Source of the DNA: Pirellulaceae bacterium
GTDB taxonomy: Bacteria > Planctomycetota > Planctomycetia > Pirellulales > Pirellulaceae
Direction of reading: 5' to 3'
Length of the DNA: 64,000 nucleotides
Assembly: GCA_029243025.1 (NCBI GenBank)
Contig: JAQWSU010000030.1
Span: 248,001 to 312,000, forward strand
Below the pieces are notes generated by a model. It saw nothing but the letters and a program-made list of their open reading frames with translations. It was not told the origin of the DNA and ran no database searches. Each line of letters opens with the position of its first letter. Within the stretch, counting starts at the first letter, position 1. Made by a program: the position numbers and the translations under genes. This document shows, in pieces, positions 44,171-53,005 of the stretch.

Positions 44171-45292
44171 GTGAGAAGGTTACAATCGACAACCGAAATT
44201 CGACACGTTGAAGGTCAAGATGATCTTCGTTCGCATGCGTTTATTTCAATTGTTGTTCCGGTGCGTAATGAACAGGCTCACATTCAGAAGACCTTGGAAA
44301 TGTTGCTGGTTCAAGATTACCCCCGCGACTGTTTTGAAATCCTTGTGGTGGACGGACAATCCGACGATGCAACGGTAGACATTGTCAGCCGAATCTCGCG
44401 TGAATGTCTCAACGTTCGAGTCATTAGTAATCCGCGACAGTGGTCCAGCGCAGGGCGAAATTTGGGAGTCCAAAACGGTTGCGGAGATCTGATTCTGATT
44501 GTTGACGGCCATTGTTCCCTTAAGAGTCGCTCGCATCTTTCCGATTTAGCCGCCGCATTTGCGAATAGCGGTGCCGACATTATTGGCCGTCCTCAGCCGT
44601 TGCGAGTTCCGCTGGCGACTGCCTGGCAAAAAGCCGTGGCGGAAGCACGAGCATCCCGTCTAGGCCATCATCCAGATTCGTTCATTTACACAGAAACCGA
44701 TCGCTTTGTCCCGGCGATCAGCGTAGGGGCTGCCTATCGTCGTGAGGTGTTCTCGAAGATTGGCTACTTTGATGAGTCTTTTGACGCGTGTGAAGACGTG
44801 GATTTTAATTACCGCGCGGACCAAGCTGGCTTGAGTTGTTTTTTCTCTACACGGGCCGTCGTGAATTATGTGCCGAGAAAATCGCTGGTGGCGTTGTACC
44901 GGCAACTGTCTCGGTATGGCCGAGGACGCATTCGTCTTTGGCGCAAACACCCAGAGACATTGAGTCTCAAGACACTCTTGCCGGGTGTGTTCGTCACCGG
45001 TTTGTTGAGCGGACCGCTGCTGTCCCTGATCAACGATCGCTTGTTGTGGGTGTATTGGACGGCCTTGCTTCTTTACTGCTCGACGTTGCTGACGATCTCA
45101 GCGTTGATTGCGATTCGGCGACGTAATTTCAATTTGATGGTGTGGTTGCCGGTGATCTTTCTGACCATACACATATCAGCGGGCTGGGGGATACTTCAGG
45201 AGACGTTGGTAAGTGGTTGGAGAAGTGGATGGTCGAGTTTCCAGGGGGTAAAGGTCAATCCGAATGTTCAGAAGACATCTGATCTAGGCTGA
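44171..45292 (+). CDS. Membrane-linked family 2 glycosyltransferase
   Basis: 373 residues with a GTG start at 44171. The GT-A catalytic fold begins with SIVVPVRNEQAHIQKTLEML, then LVVDGQSDDATVDI. The acidic metal-binding motif is LIVDGH near 110, and YFDESFDACEDVDFNYRA contains the ED(x)D-type acceptor motif. Two or three membrane helices lie near 275-350. The enzyme adds a sugar to a lipid-linked repeat unit on the cytoplasmic side. It resembles succinoglycan-type transferases. It opens the sugar-assembly part of the locus, about 125 bases after EpsI, and is followed by a family 4 transferase one base later. Confidence 0.87.
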   Translation: MRRLQSTTEIRHVEGQDDLRSHAFISIVVPVRNEQAHIQKTLEMLLVQDYPRDCFEILVVDGQSDDATVDIVSRISRECLNVRVISNPRQWSSAGRNLGVQNGCGDLILIVDGHCSLKSRSHLSDLAAAFANSGADIIGRPQPLRVPLATAWQKAVAEARASRLGHHPDSFIYTETDRFVPAISVGAAYRREVFSKIGYFDESFDACEDVDFNYRADQAGLSCFFSTRAVVNYVPRKSLVALYRQLSRYGRGRIRLWRKHPETLSLKTLLPGVFVTGLLSGPLLSLINDRLLWVYWTALLLYCSTLLTISALIAIRRRNFNLMVWLPVIFLTIHISAGWGILQETLVSGWRSGWSSFQGVKVNPNVQKTSDLG

Positions 45293-45293
45293 T

Positions 45294-46451
45294 ATGTCCG
45301 GTCAAGCTGCACAAACCGTTCGCGTTTGCTTTGTGATCGAGAATCTCCTCAGAGCTGGAACCGAACTGTGGATTCTACGTCTGATCGAACGACTTGACCG
45401 TCAGCGTGTTCAGCCACTGCTTTGTGTCGTCGATGGTGATTCGCCTGACTCCCGTCAGCTTGAGCCCACCGATTGCCCTGTCCTGCGATTAGGCTTGTCA
45501 AACCTCAAGACGGTTCGAACCGTTTCCGCAGCATCTCGTTTGTTTCGTTTTTTGCGGCACCACCAAGTCGATGTGGTTCAAGTACATCACGCTGATCCGT
45601 TCTACTTGGGAGTGCCCGTTGCTCGATTGGCAAATGTTTCCCGAGTTGTGCAAACCAAGTATGATGTTGGTTATTGGCTCAAGGGAGCCGATTTGTGGTT
45701 GCATCGAATGATGCGTCGTTGGGTTGATTTGACCATCGCCAATTGCGAAGCTTGTCGGCAAGCAGCAATTGAGCAAGAGTGGTCCTCGCCTCAGAAGATC
45801 GTAGTCCTGGACAATGGAATTGACTTAGCGGGATTGCGTCAAATTCCACCCATGGTGATGCGGGAACAAGCATCGCTTCGTATCGGTATATTGGCAAATC
45901 TTCGGCCCGTCAAAGATGTAGCCACCTTTCTGCGCGCGGCACGACATCTGCTTGATACACGTCGGAGTCTCTCATTTCACGTGATCGGCGATGGCGATCA
46001 GCGACCTGCGTTGGAACAATTGGCTCTTGATCTGGGGATTGACCGACAGGTTGTATTTCACGGTCATGTATCCAACCCTCAGCATTTGATCGGTCAAATG
46101 TCGATCGGCACGCTTTGCTCGTTGTCCGAAGGGTTGCCACATGCGTTGCTTGAATTCATGGCGGCAGGTCGTCCCGTCGTTGCGAGTCGCGTCGGTGGAA
46201 ATGCTGAAATTATTGAGGACGGTCGCACCGGGCGATTGGTGCCACCGCAAGATCCGAGAGCCTTGTCGGATGCATGGGGCGACATGATTGATCATCCTAC
46301 CGAGACATTTCAAATGGGAGTTGCTGCGCGCGAAAGCGTTGTGGATCGATTTTCGCTCATTGCGATGACGCATCGTTTCGAGTTGTTCTATCAGAAATTC
46401 GGTCGCTCGCATTCGATCAATAAGCGAGTTCAGGAAGAGACTCTTGTCTAG
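45294..46451 (+). CDS. Family 4 glycosyltransferase
   Basis: 385 residues, GT-B fold, cytoplasmic and membrane-associated. The N-terminal acceptor domain has FVIENLLRAGTELWILRLIE. The C-terminal donor domain has IGILANLRPVKDVATFLRAA, FHVIGDGDQRPALEQLA and SEGLPHALLEFMAAGRPVV, the last carrying the E-x7-E type motif of retaining transferases. It transfers a sugar from an NDP-sugar or lipid donor. Its start lies two bases after the previous stop, and its end overlaps the flippase start by eight bases, so it is probably translationally coupled. Sugar specificity cannot be read from the sequence. Confidence 0.87.
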   Translation: MSGQAAQTVRVCFVIENLLRAGTELWILRLIERLDRQRVQPLLCVVDGDSPDSRQLEPTDCPVLRLGLSNLKTVRTVSAASRLFRFLRHHQVDVVQVHHADPFYLGVPVARLANVSRVVQTKYDVGYWLKGADLWLHRMMRRWVDLTIANCEACRQAAIEQEWSSPQKIVVLDNGIDLAGLRQIPPMVMREQASLRIGILANLRPVKDVATFLRAARHLLDTRRSLSFHVIGDGDQRPALEQLALDLGIDRQVVFHGHVSNPQHLIGQMSIGTLCSLSEGLPHALLEFMAAGRPVVASRVGGNAEIIEDGRTGRLVPPQDPRALSDAWGDMIDHPTETFQMGVAARESVVDRFSLIAMTHRFELFYQKFGRSHSINKRVQEETLV

Positions 46452-47952
46452 CCCCAATCTACGCACTGAATTGCGTTCCGCAGGTCAGCATTCGCTAGTC
46501 TATTTGTTGGGACCGGCATTGTCCAAGGTGATTGGTTTTCTGCTAATTCCGATCTATACGCGTTTTATCTCGCCCGCCGATTTTGGTGTCATGTCGCTCG
46601 TCGATGTCTGCATGTCAATCACGATGATGTTTCTCGCAATGGGTGTAGGCGAGAGCATGGTGAGGTTTTATTACGAAACGAGCGACCAAAAACAGCGGCG
46701 ACAGCTGGTGGCTACTGTGATTTGTGGCACGGCATTAATCAGCTTGCCCACGATGGTAGTCATCCTTCTGTTGGCGGGTAGCTATTATTCGATGCTGGGG
46801 ATCAGCGATGAGTACGTGAATTACTTGCGATTAGCTCTCGTCAGCGCTTGGCTCTCGATGCTTGCAGAAATCGGTTTGGCCTACTTGCGTATGCGTTATT
46901 TTTCCAGACTGTTTACGACAGTCATAATCTTTCAGGTAGTAATGTCCTTGGCGTTAAATCTCTTGTTTGTCGTTCTTTGGCGGCAAGGCATTTGGGGCAT
47001 TCTTTATTCCACGTTGATTGTGCAAGCGACCATCGCTGTTTTGCTCACCGTCGTGATTCTGTTTCAATCACGTGCGAAACCAAGCTGGAAGCAACTCAAG
47101 CAGCTTTTGAGCTTCGGGTTACCCCTCGTGCCCTCAGTCGTTACCTTGCAACTCAGTAATTATTTAAACCCTCTGTTGATTCGTTGGATGCTTGTTGGCG
47201 ATCCTGTGATGGTGCTTGCCCAGGTGGGCCTTTTTGCCGCAGGGCAACGGATTGGTGTCGTCGTGAATCGTTTTGTCACGGTCCCATTCAACGCCTTCTG
47301 GCGTCCCAGGCGGATGGAGTTGGCCTTGCAAAACACGGGAGAAGTCAAGCGGATTCTCGCGAGGGTGTGTACCTACTCAACACTCGTTGCCGCACAAGTT
47401 GCGCTATTGTTAAGTGTGGTGATTGAGGATTTACTTCGATTGGTGATTAACGATCGGTATTGGGATGCATGGCGAGTTGTACCAATCATTGCTGCCGCCT
47501 ACGTGGTGTTGGGATTGGAACATCATTTTTCCGTGGGAATGTATTACGGTCGGAAAACAATTTGGGCGACGTGGATTGGGATGGTTTCACTCGTCACCAT
47601 GGTTGCAATCAATCTTGTTTTGTTGCCCCTGATCGGAATTTTGGCCGGGGCGATCGCGACCTTTGTGGGGGGCGCTGTTCGAGTCAGCCTGATCCTGATG
47701 GTGAGCCAACGGCTGTATAAGATTCCCTTTGAATTCCGTCGAATCGCGTGTTTGGCGATTTGTTGTGCGATGCTGTTTGGATTAAGTCGACTGGTGGATC
47801 TTGAGTCAACAGTCCTGACGCTTGCAGCGCGTGGAGCCTGTGGATGTTTGTTAGTCCCCCTGCTGTTGGTGTCGCGATTCTTTTGGCCCACAGAACTGAA
47901 TGGGTTTCATGATGTTTTGACTGGCCACCGACTTCGGACCGTAACAAAATGA
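46444..47952 (+). CDS. Wzx-like polysaccharide flippase
   Basis: 502 residues with about 12-14 membrane helices. It opens with a typical family start (LVYLLGPALSKVIGFLLIPI, then YTRFISPADFGVMSLVDV), matching the polysaccharide transporter (Wzx/RfbX) branch of the MOP superfamily. It moves lipid-linked repeat units across the inner membrane. The start is TTG at 46444, overlapping the end of the upstream gene by eight bases; no other start fits the opening of the first helix as well. The 3' end overlaps the polymerase gene by four bases (ATGA). Confidence 0.86.
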   Translation: MSSPNLRTELRSAGQHSLVYLLGPALSKVIGFLLIPIYTRFISPADFGVMSLVDVCMSITMMFLAMGVGESMVRFYYETSDQKQRRQLVATVICGTALISLPTMVVILLLAGSYYSMLGISDEYVNYLRLALVSAWLSMLAEIGLAYLRMRYFSRLFTTVIIFQVVMSLALNLLFVVLWRQGIWGILYSTLIVQATIAVLLTVVILFQSRAKPSWKQLKQLLSFGLPLVPSVVTLQLSNYLNPLLIRWMLVGDPVMVLAQVGLFAAGQRIGVVVNRFVTVPFNAFWRPRRMELALQNTGEVKRILARVCTYSTLVAAQVALLLSVVIEDLLRLVINDRYWDAWRVVPIIAAAYVVLGLEHHFSVGMYYGRKTIWATWIGMVSLVTMVAINLVLLPLIGILAGAIATFVGGAVRVSLILMVSQRLYKIPFEFRRIACLAICCAMLFGLSRLVDLESTVLTLAARGACGCLLVPLLLVSRFFWPTELNGFHDVLTGHRLRTVTK

Positions 47953-49385
47953 GTGAATTGTCTCGTTCCTATACCTCATTGCCACAGTGCGAGTTGTCAA
48001 CGCAGGTCTTGCCCATGGGTGGACTCGCTGATGAAGCGTCGGACGTAGATGCAGAAATCGGTGCTGATGACTTTGCGGTCGTGGAAAATCGACGCTGGTC
48101 ACGATCGATCGGGCTTTGGCTTGTTTCGATTTACATCGTACTTTTCTTGATTCGACCTTGGGAAATATTGGTTCCTTCACTTGGGGCCTGGCATTTCGAA
48201 CGCATGTACGCCGTCGTGATGATCAGCGTAGTTTTGATGACCGGTCGTATGCCTCGCTGGAATCTTCAGACGGTGTCAGTCATCGCGTTTGCGTTAGCTG
48301 TGACCCTGTCGGCCCTTAATGCGTGGCAGTCCGCTTTGGCGTGGCATTGGCTTTACCAGTATTTGGCGATTGTCTTGGTTTATTTCTTAATGTTGGCCGT
48401 CTGTCGTGCCCCCAGAGACTTGTTCTTGCTGATCATGACCTACGTCGGAACGATGTTTGTGTATTTGACGAAATCTCTTTGGGAATTCTACGTTCACGGT
48501 CGCCATGAATATGCGCAAAGCGTGACTCGCCTCCTCGGAATTGAAGAAACCTATGGGGAACCGAATTCATTAGCGATGTCTGTTGTGTTGTCGTTGCCAT
48601 TGTGGCTTTTTCTCTTGCGAAGTCGGAAGCCGCTGACTTGGCAATGGAGTGCCGGTTGGCGTTGGGGCTACGGTGTGGTGATTAGCAGTTATCCGTTTTT
48701 GGCAATCGTGACAGTTTGGGAAACCAACAGTCGCGCCGGCATGCTTGGGATCGTTGCCTTTCTGGTGGGTGCTGTGGCTTTTAGCGAGCGTTCCGTGAAA
48801 CCGATGCGGGCTGTTTTCGTTTGCATGATGGCTGTGGCGATACTTTGGCTGATCACCCCCGCTATTCAAAAGGAAAGGCTGAGCACACTTTGGGATAAGA
48901 ATGCGGGGCCGGCCAACGCTCATGCGTCGGCCAGTGGACGTTGGGAGGGTTTTCTGGCAGCCATGCAGATGGTTCAAGATCGACCTCTGCTCGGCGTGGG
49001 AATTGGGAATTTTCGCGACTATCGGATAATCTACGTGGATGGCATTGGCCTAGTTGCCCACAATTTGCCCGGCCAGATTCTTGGTGAGACCGGCGTGCTG
49101 GGTGGAACTGCCTTCTTGGTGATGATCTTGGCCACTCTTCGCATGACGCGTCGACTGCGGTTACTCGCGGCTGAACAGTCGGCGTCGGCCTTTGAGGTTT
49201 ATGTCCACCTTGCACAGATGTGCTTGTTGGGTTTGGGGTTGAGTATCTTGTTTGGTGTTTCGTTGCACAATGGACTAAGGTTCAATTGGTTGTGGATCGC
49301 AGCCTTTAGTGGGTTGGCTCTGCAGTTCTGTGAACAGAGCATTGCCGACTGCGATGATGCGGGTCAGTTGGGACAGACGCTGTGA
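47949..49385 (+). CDS. O-antigen ligase/polymerase-like membrane protein
   Basis: 478 residues. After a cytoplasmic N-terminus of about 55 residues there are about 11 membrane helices. The hallmark loop of Wzy_C proteins is present: NSRAGMLGIVAFLVGA, and later GRWEGFLAAMQMV, LLGVGIGNFRDY and HNLPGQILGETGVLGG. Such proteins polymerise or ligate lipid-linked glycans in the periplasm. In an exosortase locus it is probably the polymerase (Wzy) for the exopolysaccharide. It starts with ATGA overlap after the flippase, and its TGA overlaps the GTG of the next gene. Confidence 0.85.
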   Translation: MSELSRSYTSLPQCELSTQVLPMGGLADEASDVDAEIGADDFAVVENRRWSRSIGLWLVSIYIVLFLIRPWEILVPSLGAWHFERMYAVVMISVVLMTGRMPRWNLQTVSVIAFALAVTLSALNAWQSALAWHWLYQYLAIVLVYFLMLAVCRAPRDLFLLIMTYVGTMFVYLTKSLWEFYVHGRHEYAQSVTRLLGIEETYGEPNSLAMSVVLSLPLWLFLLRSRKPLTWQWSAGWRWGYGVVISSYPFLAIVTVWETNSRAGMLGIVAFLVGAVAFSERSVKPMRAVFVCMMAVAILWLITPAIQKERLSTLWDKNAGPANAHASASGRWEGFLAAMQMVQDRPLLGVGIGNFRDYRIIYVDGIGLVAHNLPGQILGETGVLGGTAFLVMILATLRMTRRLRLLAAEQSASAFEVYVHLAQMCLLGLGLSILFGVSLHNGLRFNWLWIAAFSGLALQFCEQSIADCDDAGQLGQTL

Positions 49386-50458
49386 CCTGTTTATCCACAT
49401 CGAATTTACCACCTGCATTATTTGCTGACTTGCAGCGGTGGTGTGATCGCGAGTTTCAACAGGCTCCGAAACAGACCGATTTGCTTTCCACAGAAAAACG
49501 CAACTGTTCGACGATTTATCAACTCAAGGTGACGCTGGCCGATCGCGATGAACACTTGGTCTGCAAACGAATTGTCGACAACGAACAAAATCGACTCTTC
49601 CGGCATCGGGGTAACGCGGCCCAAGTCGAATATGACGCGCTCTGCAGAATGCATCGAACATTGTCCTCGAATCGTGCGTTCGGCGTTCCGAAGCCTCGGG
49701 CCGTATTCCCTGACTCGAACTCGTTCCTGATGGATTATACGTCGGGAGTAAGTGTCGAGACTGTGTTTCCAGCTCTTCGTTTGACGGCGAGCCGGAATGC
49801 GATTGGTCATGCACTCGACGTCTTCCGTAAAAGTGGCGCCTGGTTAAGATGTTTTCAATCGTTGAATCAAGAATTTAGCGATGACAAGAGTGTCTTGGAT
49901 GCGACGCTGCGCCATTGTGACGATCGGCTGCAGATGATCATTGACGAATGCGATGCGGCCCTGCCGACTGAGTTTCGTTCCCGGACGCTTCGGAAAATCG
50001 AGTCTTGGGTAAGGCGAATTGACGGGCCCATTGGCGTCGCCAATTGCCACGGGGATTTTGGCCCATGGAATCTGATGATGGATCAGGATCGCCTCATCGT
50101 GTTCGACTTTTTTGCTTTTCGACACGACTGTCAGTTGACGGATTTGTTGGGCATGTTGATATATCTTGAGAGTCAAAGCGACGCACCGTCATTCAGCTCT
50201 CGAAGAGTGACGCGATTGCAGGCGGCCTTTCTGCAGGGCTTTTTCCCTGAGACACCGCTGGATCCTAATTTGATTGCGGTTTGTGAAGCACACCAACGCA
50301 TTCGTCGTATACACGATTGCGTGATGCAACGTCCGGTTAAGTGGAGTGATCAATACCGTCTGAAACGAACATTGCGAAAGAACATTGACTGGCTGTGTGA
50401 AGACAGTCCGTCGTTGCTGGATAGATTTGAGATCTTGACCGAAAGCCAGGTGAAATGA
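49382..50458 (+). CDS. APH-fold kinase-like protein
   Basis: 358 residues with a GTG start coupled to the upstream stop. The C-terminal half has the phosphotransferase signature VANCHGDFGPWNLMM with D and N for catalysis and LIVFDFFAF as the metal-binding DFG-like motif. The N-terminal lobe has the lysine-containing LVCKRIVDNEQ. Homologous kinases phosphorylate sugars, choline or lipid precursors. In a polysaccharide operon the substrate may be a sugar or polyprenyl-linked intermediate, but this is a guess. It overlaps the downstream Gfo/Idh-epimerase gene by four bases. Confidence 0.75.
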   Translation: MTCLSTSNLPPALFADLQRWCDREFQQAPKQTDLLSTEKRNCSTIYQLKVTLADRDEHLVCKRIVDNEQNRLFRHRGNAAQVEYDALCRMHRTLSSNRAFGVPKPRAVFPDSNSFLMDYTSGVSVETVFPALRLTASRNAIGHALDVFRKSGAWLRCFQSLNQEFSDDKSVLDATLRHCDDRLQMIIDECDAALPTEFRSRTLRKIESWVRRIDGPIGVANCHGDFGPWNLMMDQDRLIVFDFFAFRHDCQLTDLLGMLIYLESQSDAPSFSSRRVTRLQAAFLQGFFPETPLDPNLIAVCEAHQRIRRIHDCVMQRPVKWSDQYRLKRTLRKNIDWLCEDSPSLLDRFEILTESQVK

Positions 50459-52641
50459 ATAAGAATCAAACCGTTCGCGTTGGGATTGTTGGTGCGGGAC
50501 ATATTTGTCCGTTCCACATCGAAGCGTTGCAACGTCTGGATGACGTTGAAATTATCGGAATCAGTGATTTTCTAATAAAGCGAGCCGAAACGATCGCCAA
50601 GCAATACCATTTGCCCAAGGTGTACGCGCAGCTGAACGAATTGTTGGCGGAGAGCGATGTTGTCCATGTGTTGACGCCACCAGAAACCCATGCCAATTTG
50701 ACAGTGCAGGCACTGAAAAAAGGTTGCCATGTGTTTGTGGAAAAACCAATGGCGACTTGCGTGAGTGATTGTAATGCGATCATTCGTGCGGCTGAGACAC
50801 ATGGTGGCATCGTCGGGGTCGATCATTCGTTGCTACTCGACCCTTTCACCTTGCAAGCACGTCGAATCGTCGCGAGCGGTCGGATTGGCGTCGTGCACTC
50901 GGTGGAATGTATTCGATCTCAAGACTATCCGCTCTATGAAGGGGGGCCATTGCCGGAGATGTATGCGGTGGGTGGTTACCCGTTTCGAGATTTGGGTATC
51001 CACGCCCTCTATCAAATCGAAGCATTCCTGGGGCCCATTATCGATGTGAAATGGATGATGGGTCATCAAGGCGATGATCCGACGTTGTGTTTTGATGAGT
51101 GGCAGGCGATGGCTCGCTGTCGTCAAGGTTCGGCGCATCTTCGCATCTCTTGGAATTCGCGACCGCTACAAGATCTCATTCTTATCCATGGGGCGAAAGG
51201 CACGATCAAGGTGGATCGCTTTGGGCTGTCGGTGACAACAAAGCGCGAGGGGCGACTGCCGGAGCATCCGCAGCGAGCGTTCAATGCCATTGCCGAAGCA
51301 GCCAACACTTGCTGCCAAGTTCCCTGGAATCTGGCCAAGATCGTCACCAAAAAGATCCGACGTTATCATGGCCTGCAGTCAATGGTGAGTGATTTTTACA
51401 GCCGGCTTCGAGACGGAAAGCCGCCTTTGGTGGGGCCCGAGGATGCAAGACGGATCGGATATTGGTCGGAGATGATTGCGGCTGACGCCGATCAGCAAAA
51501 GGAACTCTTGCAAGCGGAATACGCTCGTCCCTTAATTGCGAAGACGCTTGTGACTGGTGCTACAGGATTGATCGGATCTCACTTGCTTGATCGGTTGTTG
51601 GAAGCGGGGCAGCCGATTCGAATCCTGACACGCCGACCCCCACCCCAGCATCTTCGGAATCATCCTCTCGTGGAGGTTGTGTTAGGCGACTTGGGTGACC
51701 CGATTGCCGTCGACCGAGCTGTTGAGGGTACGGAAATCGTTTTTCACTCGGGCGGCGTTCTGCACGGGGCGGCCGTCGATTTTGTGCGGGGTAATGTGGT
51801 GGGTACAGAAAACGTTGTCACCAGCTGCCTCAAGCATCAGGTTCAGCAGTTGGTCTACATGAGTTCACTCAGCGTCTTGCAAGCGATTCGAGAGGATGAA
51901 ACACCCATTGATGAAAATTGTCCGTTAGAAAAGGCACCGGAAAAACGAGGCCACTACACGCAAACTAAGCTCAACGCCGAAGTGATCGTGACCCGTGCTG
52001 TACGTCAATTTGGCTTGCCGGCTGTAATTCTCAGGCCTGGAGAAGTGATTGGTGAAGGCGCTGCCTTAATCTCTTATGGGGTGGGGATTCGAAAAGGATC
52101 AAGGCTGATCATGTTCGGTGATGGAAGGCTTGAAGTGCCACTGGTCGATGTCGAAGATCTGGTGGATGCGCTTTTGTTGTCGAAGGATAAAGGTATTACG
52201 GATGGAACGATTCTCCACTTGGTGGATTCAGATTCCAAGAGTCAGAATGAGATGGCAAAGCAGTATTGTGAATTGACAGGAGATGCGTTGCAGCCGATTC
52301 ATGTGCCCCGCTTCATGCTTTACTCCTTGGGCTTTTGTGTGCAAACGTTATTTGGATTGTTTGGGAGGTCTCCGTCGTTGTCGATCTATCGATTGCAATC
52401 TGCGTTGGCCACTCGGAAATACAATGTAAGTGCCGCAACGGACGGATTGGGATGGTCGCCAAGACGCGGAATTGATCAAGGGTTGACTGCGACGCTGGAA
52501 GCGGCACAGGCGACCGCATCGTCCGTGTCGAACCAGGAGACATTGACCGATGGAAACTGCGTTTACAAAGAGATGGGCGATGATTTAATTCTGGGCGAAA
52601 CATCGCGGGTTGACCAACCACAAATGCCCAAGTGCAATTGA
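50455..52641 (+). CDS. Fused Gfo/Idh/MocA oxidoreductase and NAD-dependent epimerase
   Basis: 728 residues. Residues 1-350 are a Gfo/Idh/MocA oxidoreductase: VGIVGAGHICPFHIEALQRL as the NAD fold, then THANLTVQALKKG and VFVEKPMATC with the EKP lysine. Residues 363-690 are an extended SDR: LVTGATGLIGSHLLDRLLEA for the cofactor, YMSSLSVLQA, and catalytic Tyr501-x3-Lys505 in HYTQTK. The two halves probably catalyse successive steps of a nucleotide-sugar pathway, for example oxidation followed by epimerisation or reduction. The gene overlaps the previous one by four bases and is the last intact gene of the coupled block. A dead glycosyltransferase follows directly. Confidence 0.87.
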   Translation: MNKNQTVRVGIVGAGHICPFHIEALQRLDDVEIIGISDFLIKRAETIAKQYHLPKVYAQLNELLAESDVVHVLTPPETHANLTVQALKKGCHVFVEKPMATCVSDCNAIIRAAETHGGIVGVDHSLLLDPFTLQARRIVASGRIGVVHSVECIRSQDYPLYEGGPLPEMYAVGGYPFRDLGIHALYQIEAFLGPIIDVKWMMGHQGDDPTLCFDEWQAMARCRQGSAHLRISWNSRPLQDLILIHGAKGTIKVDRFGLSVTTKREGRLPEHPQRAFNAIAEAANTCCQVPWNLAKIVTKKIRRYHGLQSMVSDFYSRLRDGKPPLVGPEDARRIGYWSEMIAADADQQKELLQAEYARPLIAKTLVTGATGLIGSHLLDRLLEAGQPIRILTRRPPPQHLRNHPLVEVVLGDLGDPIAVDRAVEGTEIVFHSGGVLHGAAVDFVRGNVVGTENVVTSCLKHQVQQLVYMSSLSVLQAIREDETPIDENCPLEKAPEKRGHYTQTKLNAEVIVTRAVRQFGLPAVILRPGEVIGEGAALISYGVGIRKGSRLIMFGDGRLEVPLVDVEDLVDALLLSKDKGITDGTILHLVDSDSKSQNEMAKQYCELTGDALQPIHVPRFMLYSLGFCVQTLFGLFGRSPSLSIYRLQSALATRKYNVSAATDGLGWSPRRGIDQGLTATLEAAQATASSVSNQETLTDGNCVYKEMGDDLILGETSRVDQPQMPKCN

Positions 52642-53005
52642 TCTATCGATTGTCGTACCGCTGTTCAATGACTAGAAGAGTATTTACGGAATTTTTCGTT
52701 AGATCAAAACAGTGTTGTGAGAACTCCATCATCGTTGCGAAGTGATCTTCGTGGATGACGGAAGTACGGATGCGACTCGAAATGGATCAGCGCAATTGTG
52801 TGCTGGGGAAGGGCTTATTAAGGTGGTCCAATTGACCATTGGATTTGGGCAAACGGCTGCGATGCGAGCGGGTGTTGAAATGACGTGCGGTCCGACGATT
52901 GTGACGATGGATCGTGAGTTGCAAAAAGGTCCTTATGACATTCCTCGTAGGTGGCGACAACTGGACGAAAGCTACGACCTGGTTGTCGGCGGGAGCCTGT
53001 TGTGA
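52640..53005 (+). pseudogene. Dead family 2 glycosyltransferase
   Basis: One frame reads DLSIVVPLFND, then TAG at 52673, a short run to TAG at 52700, then IKTVL and TGA at 52718, and continues as ELHHRCEVIFVDDGSTDAT, FGQTAAMRAGVEM, GPTIVTMD and YDLVVGG. Those are the motifs of dolichol-phosphate-mannose-synthase-like transferases (start PLFNE, VDDGSTD, NFGQTAA, MDxDLQ). Three stops in one frame, and MDRELQ where MDxDLQ is expected (the Asp replaced by Glu), mark it as dead. The membrane part and the C-terminus are missing. It stands at the end of the exopolysaccharide block. Confidence 0.85.
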
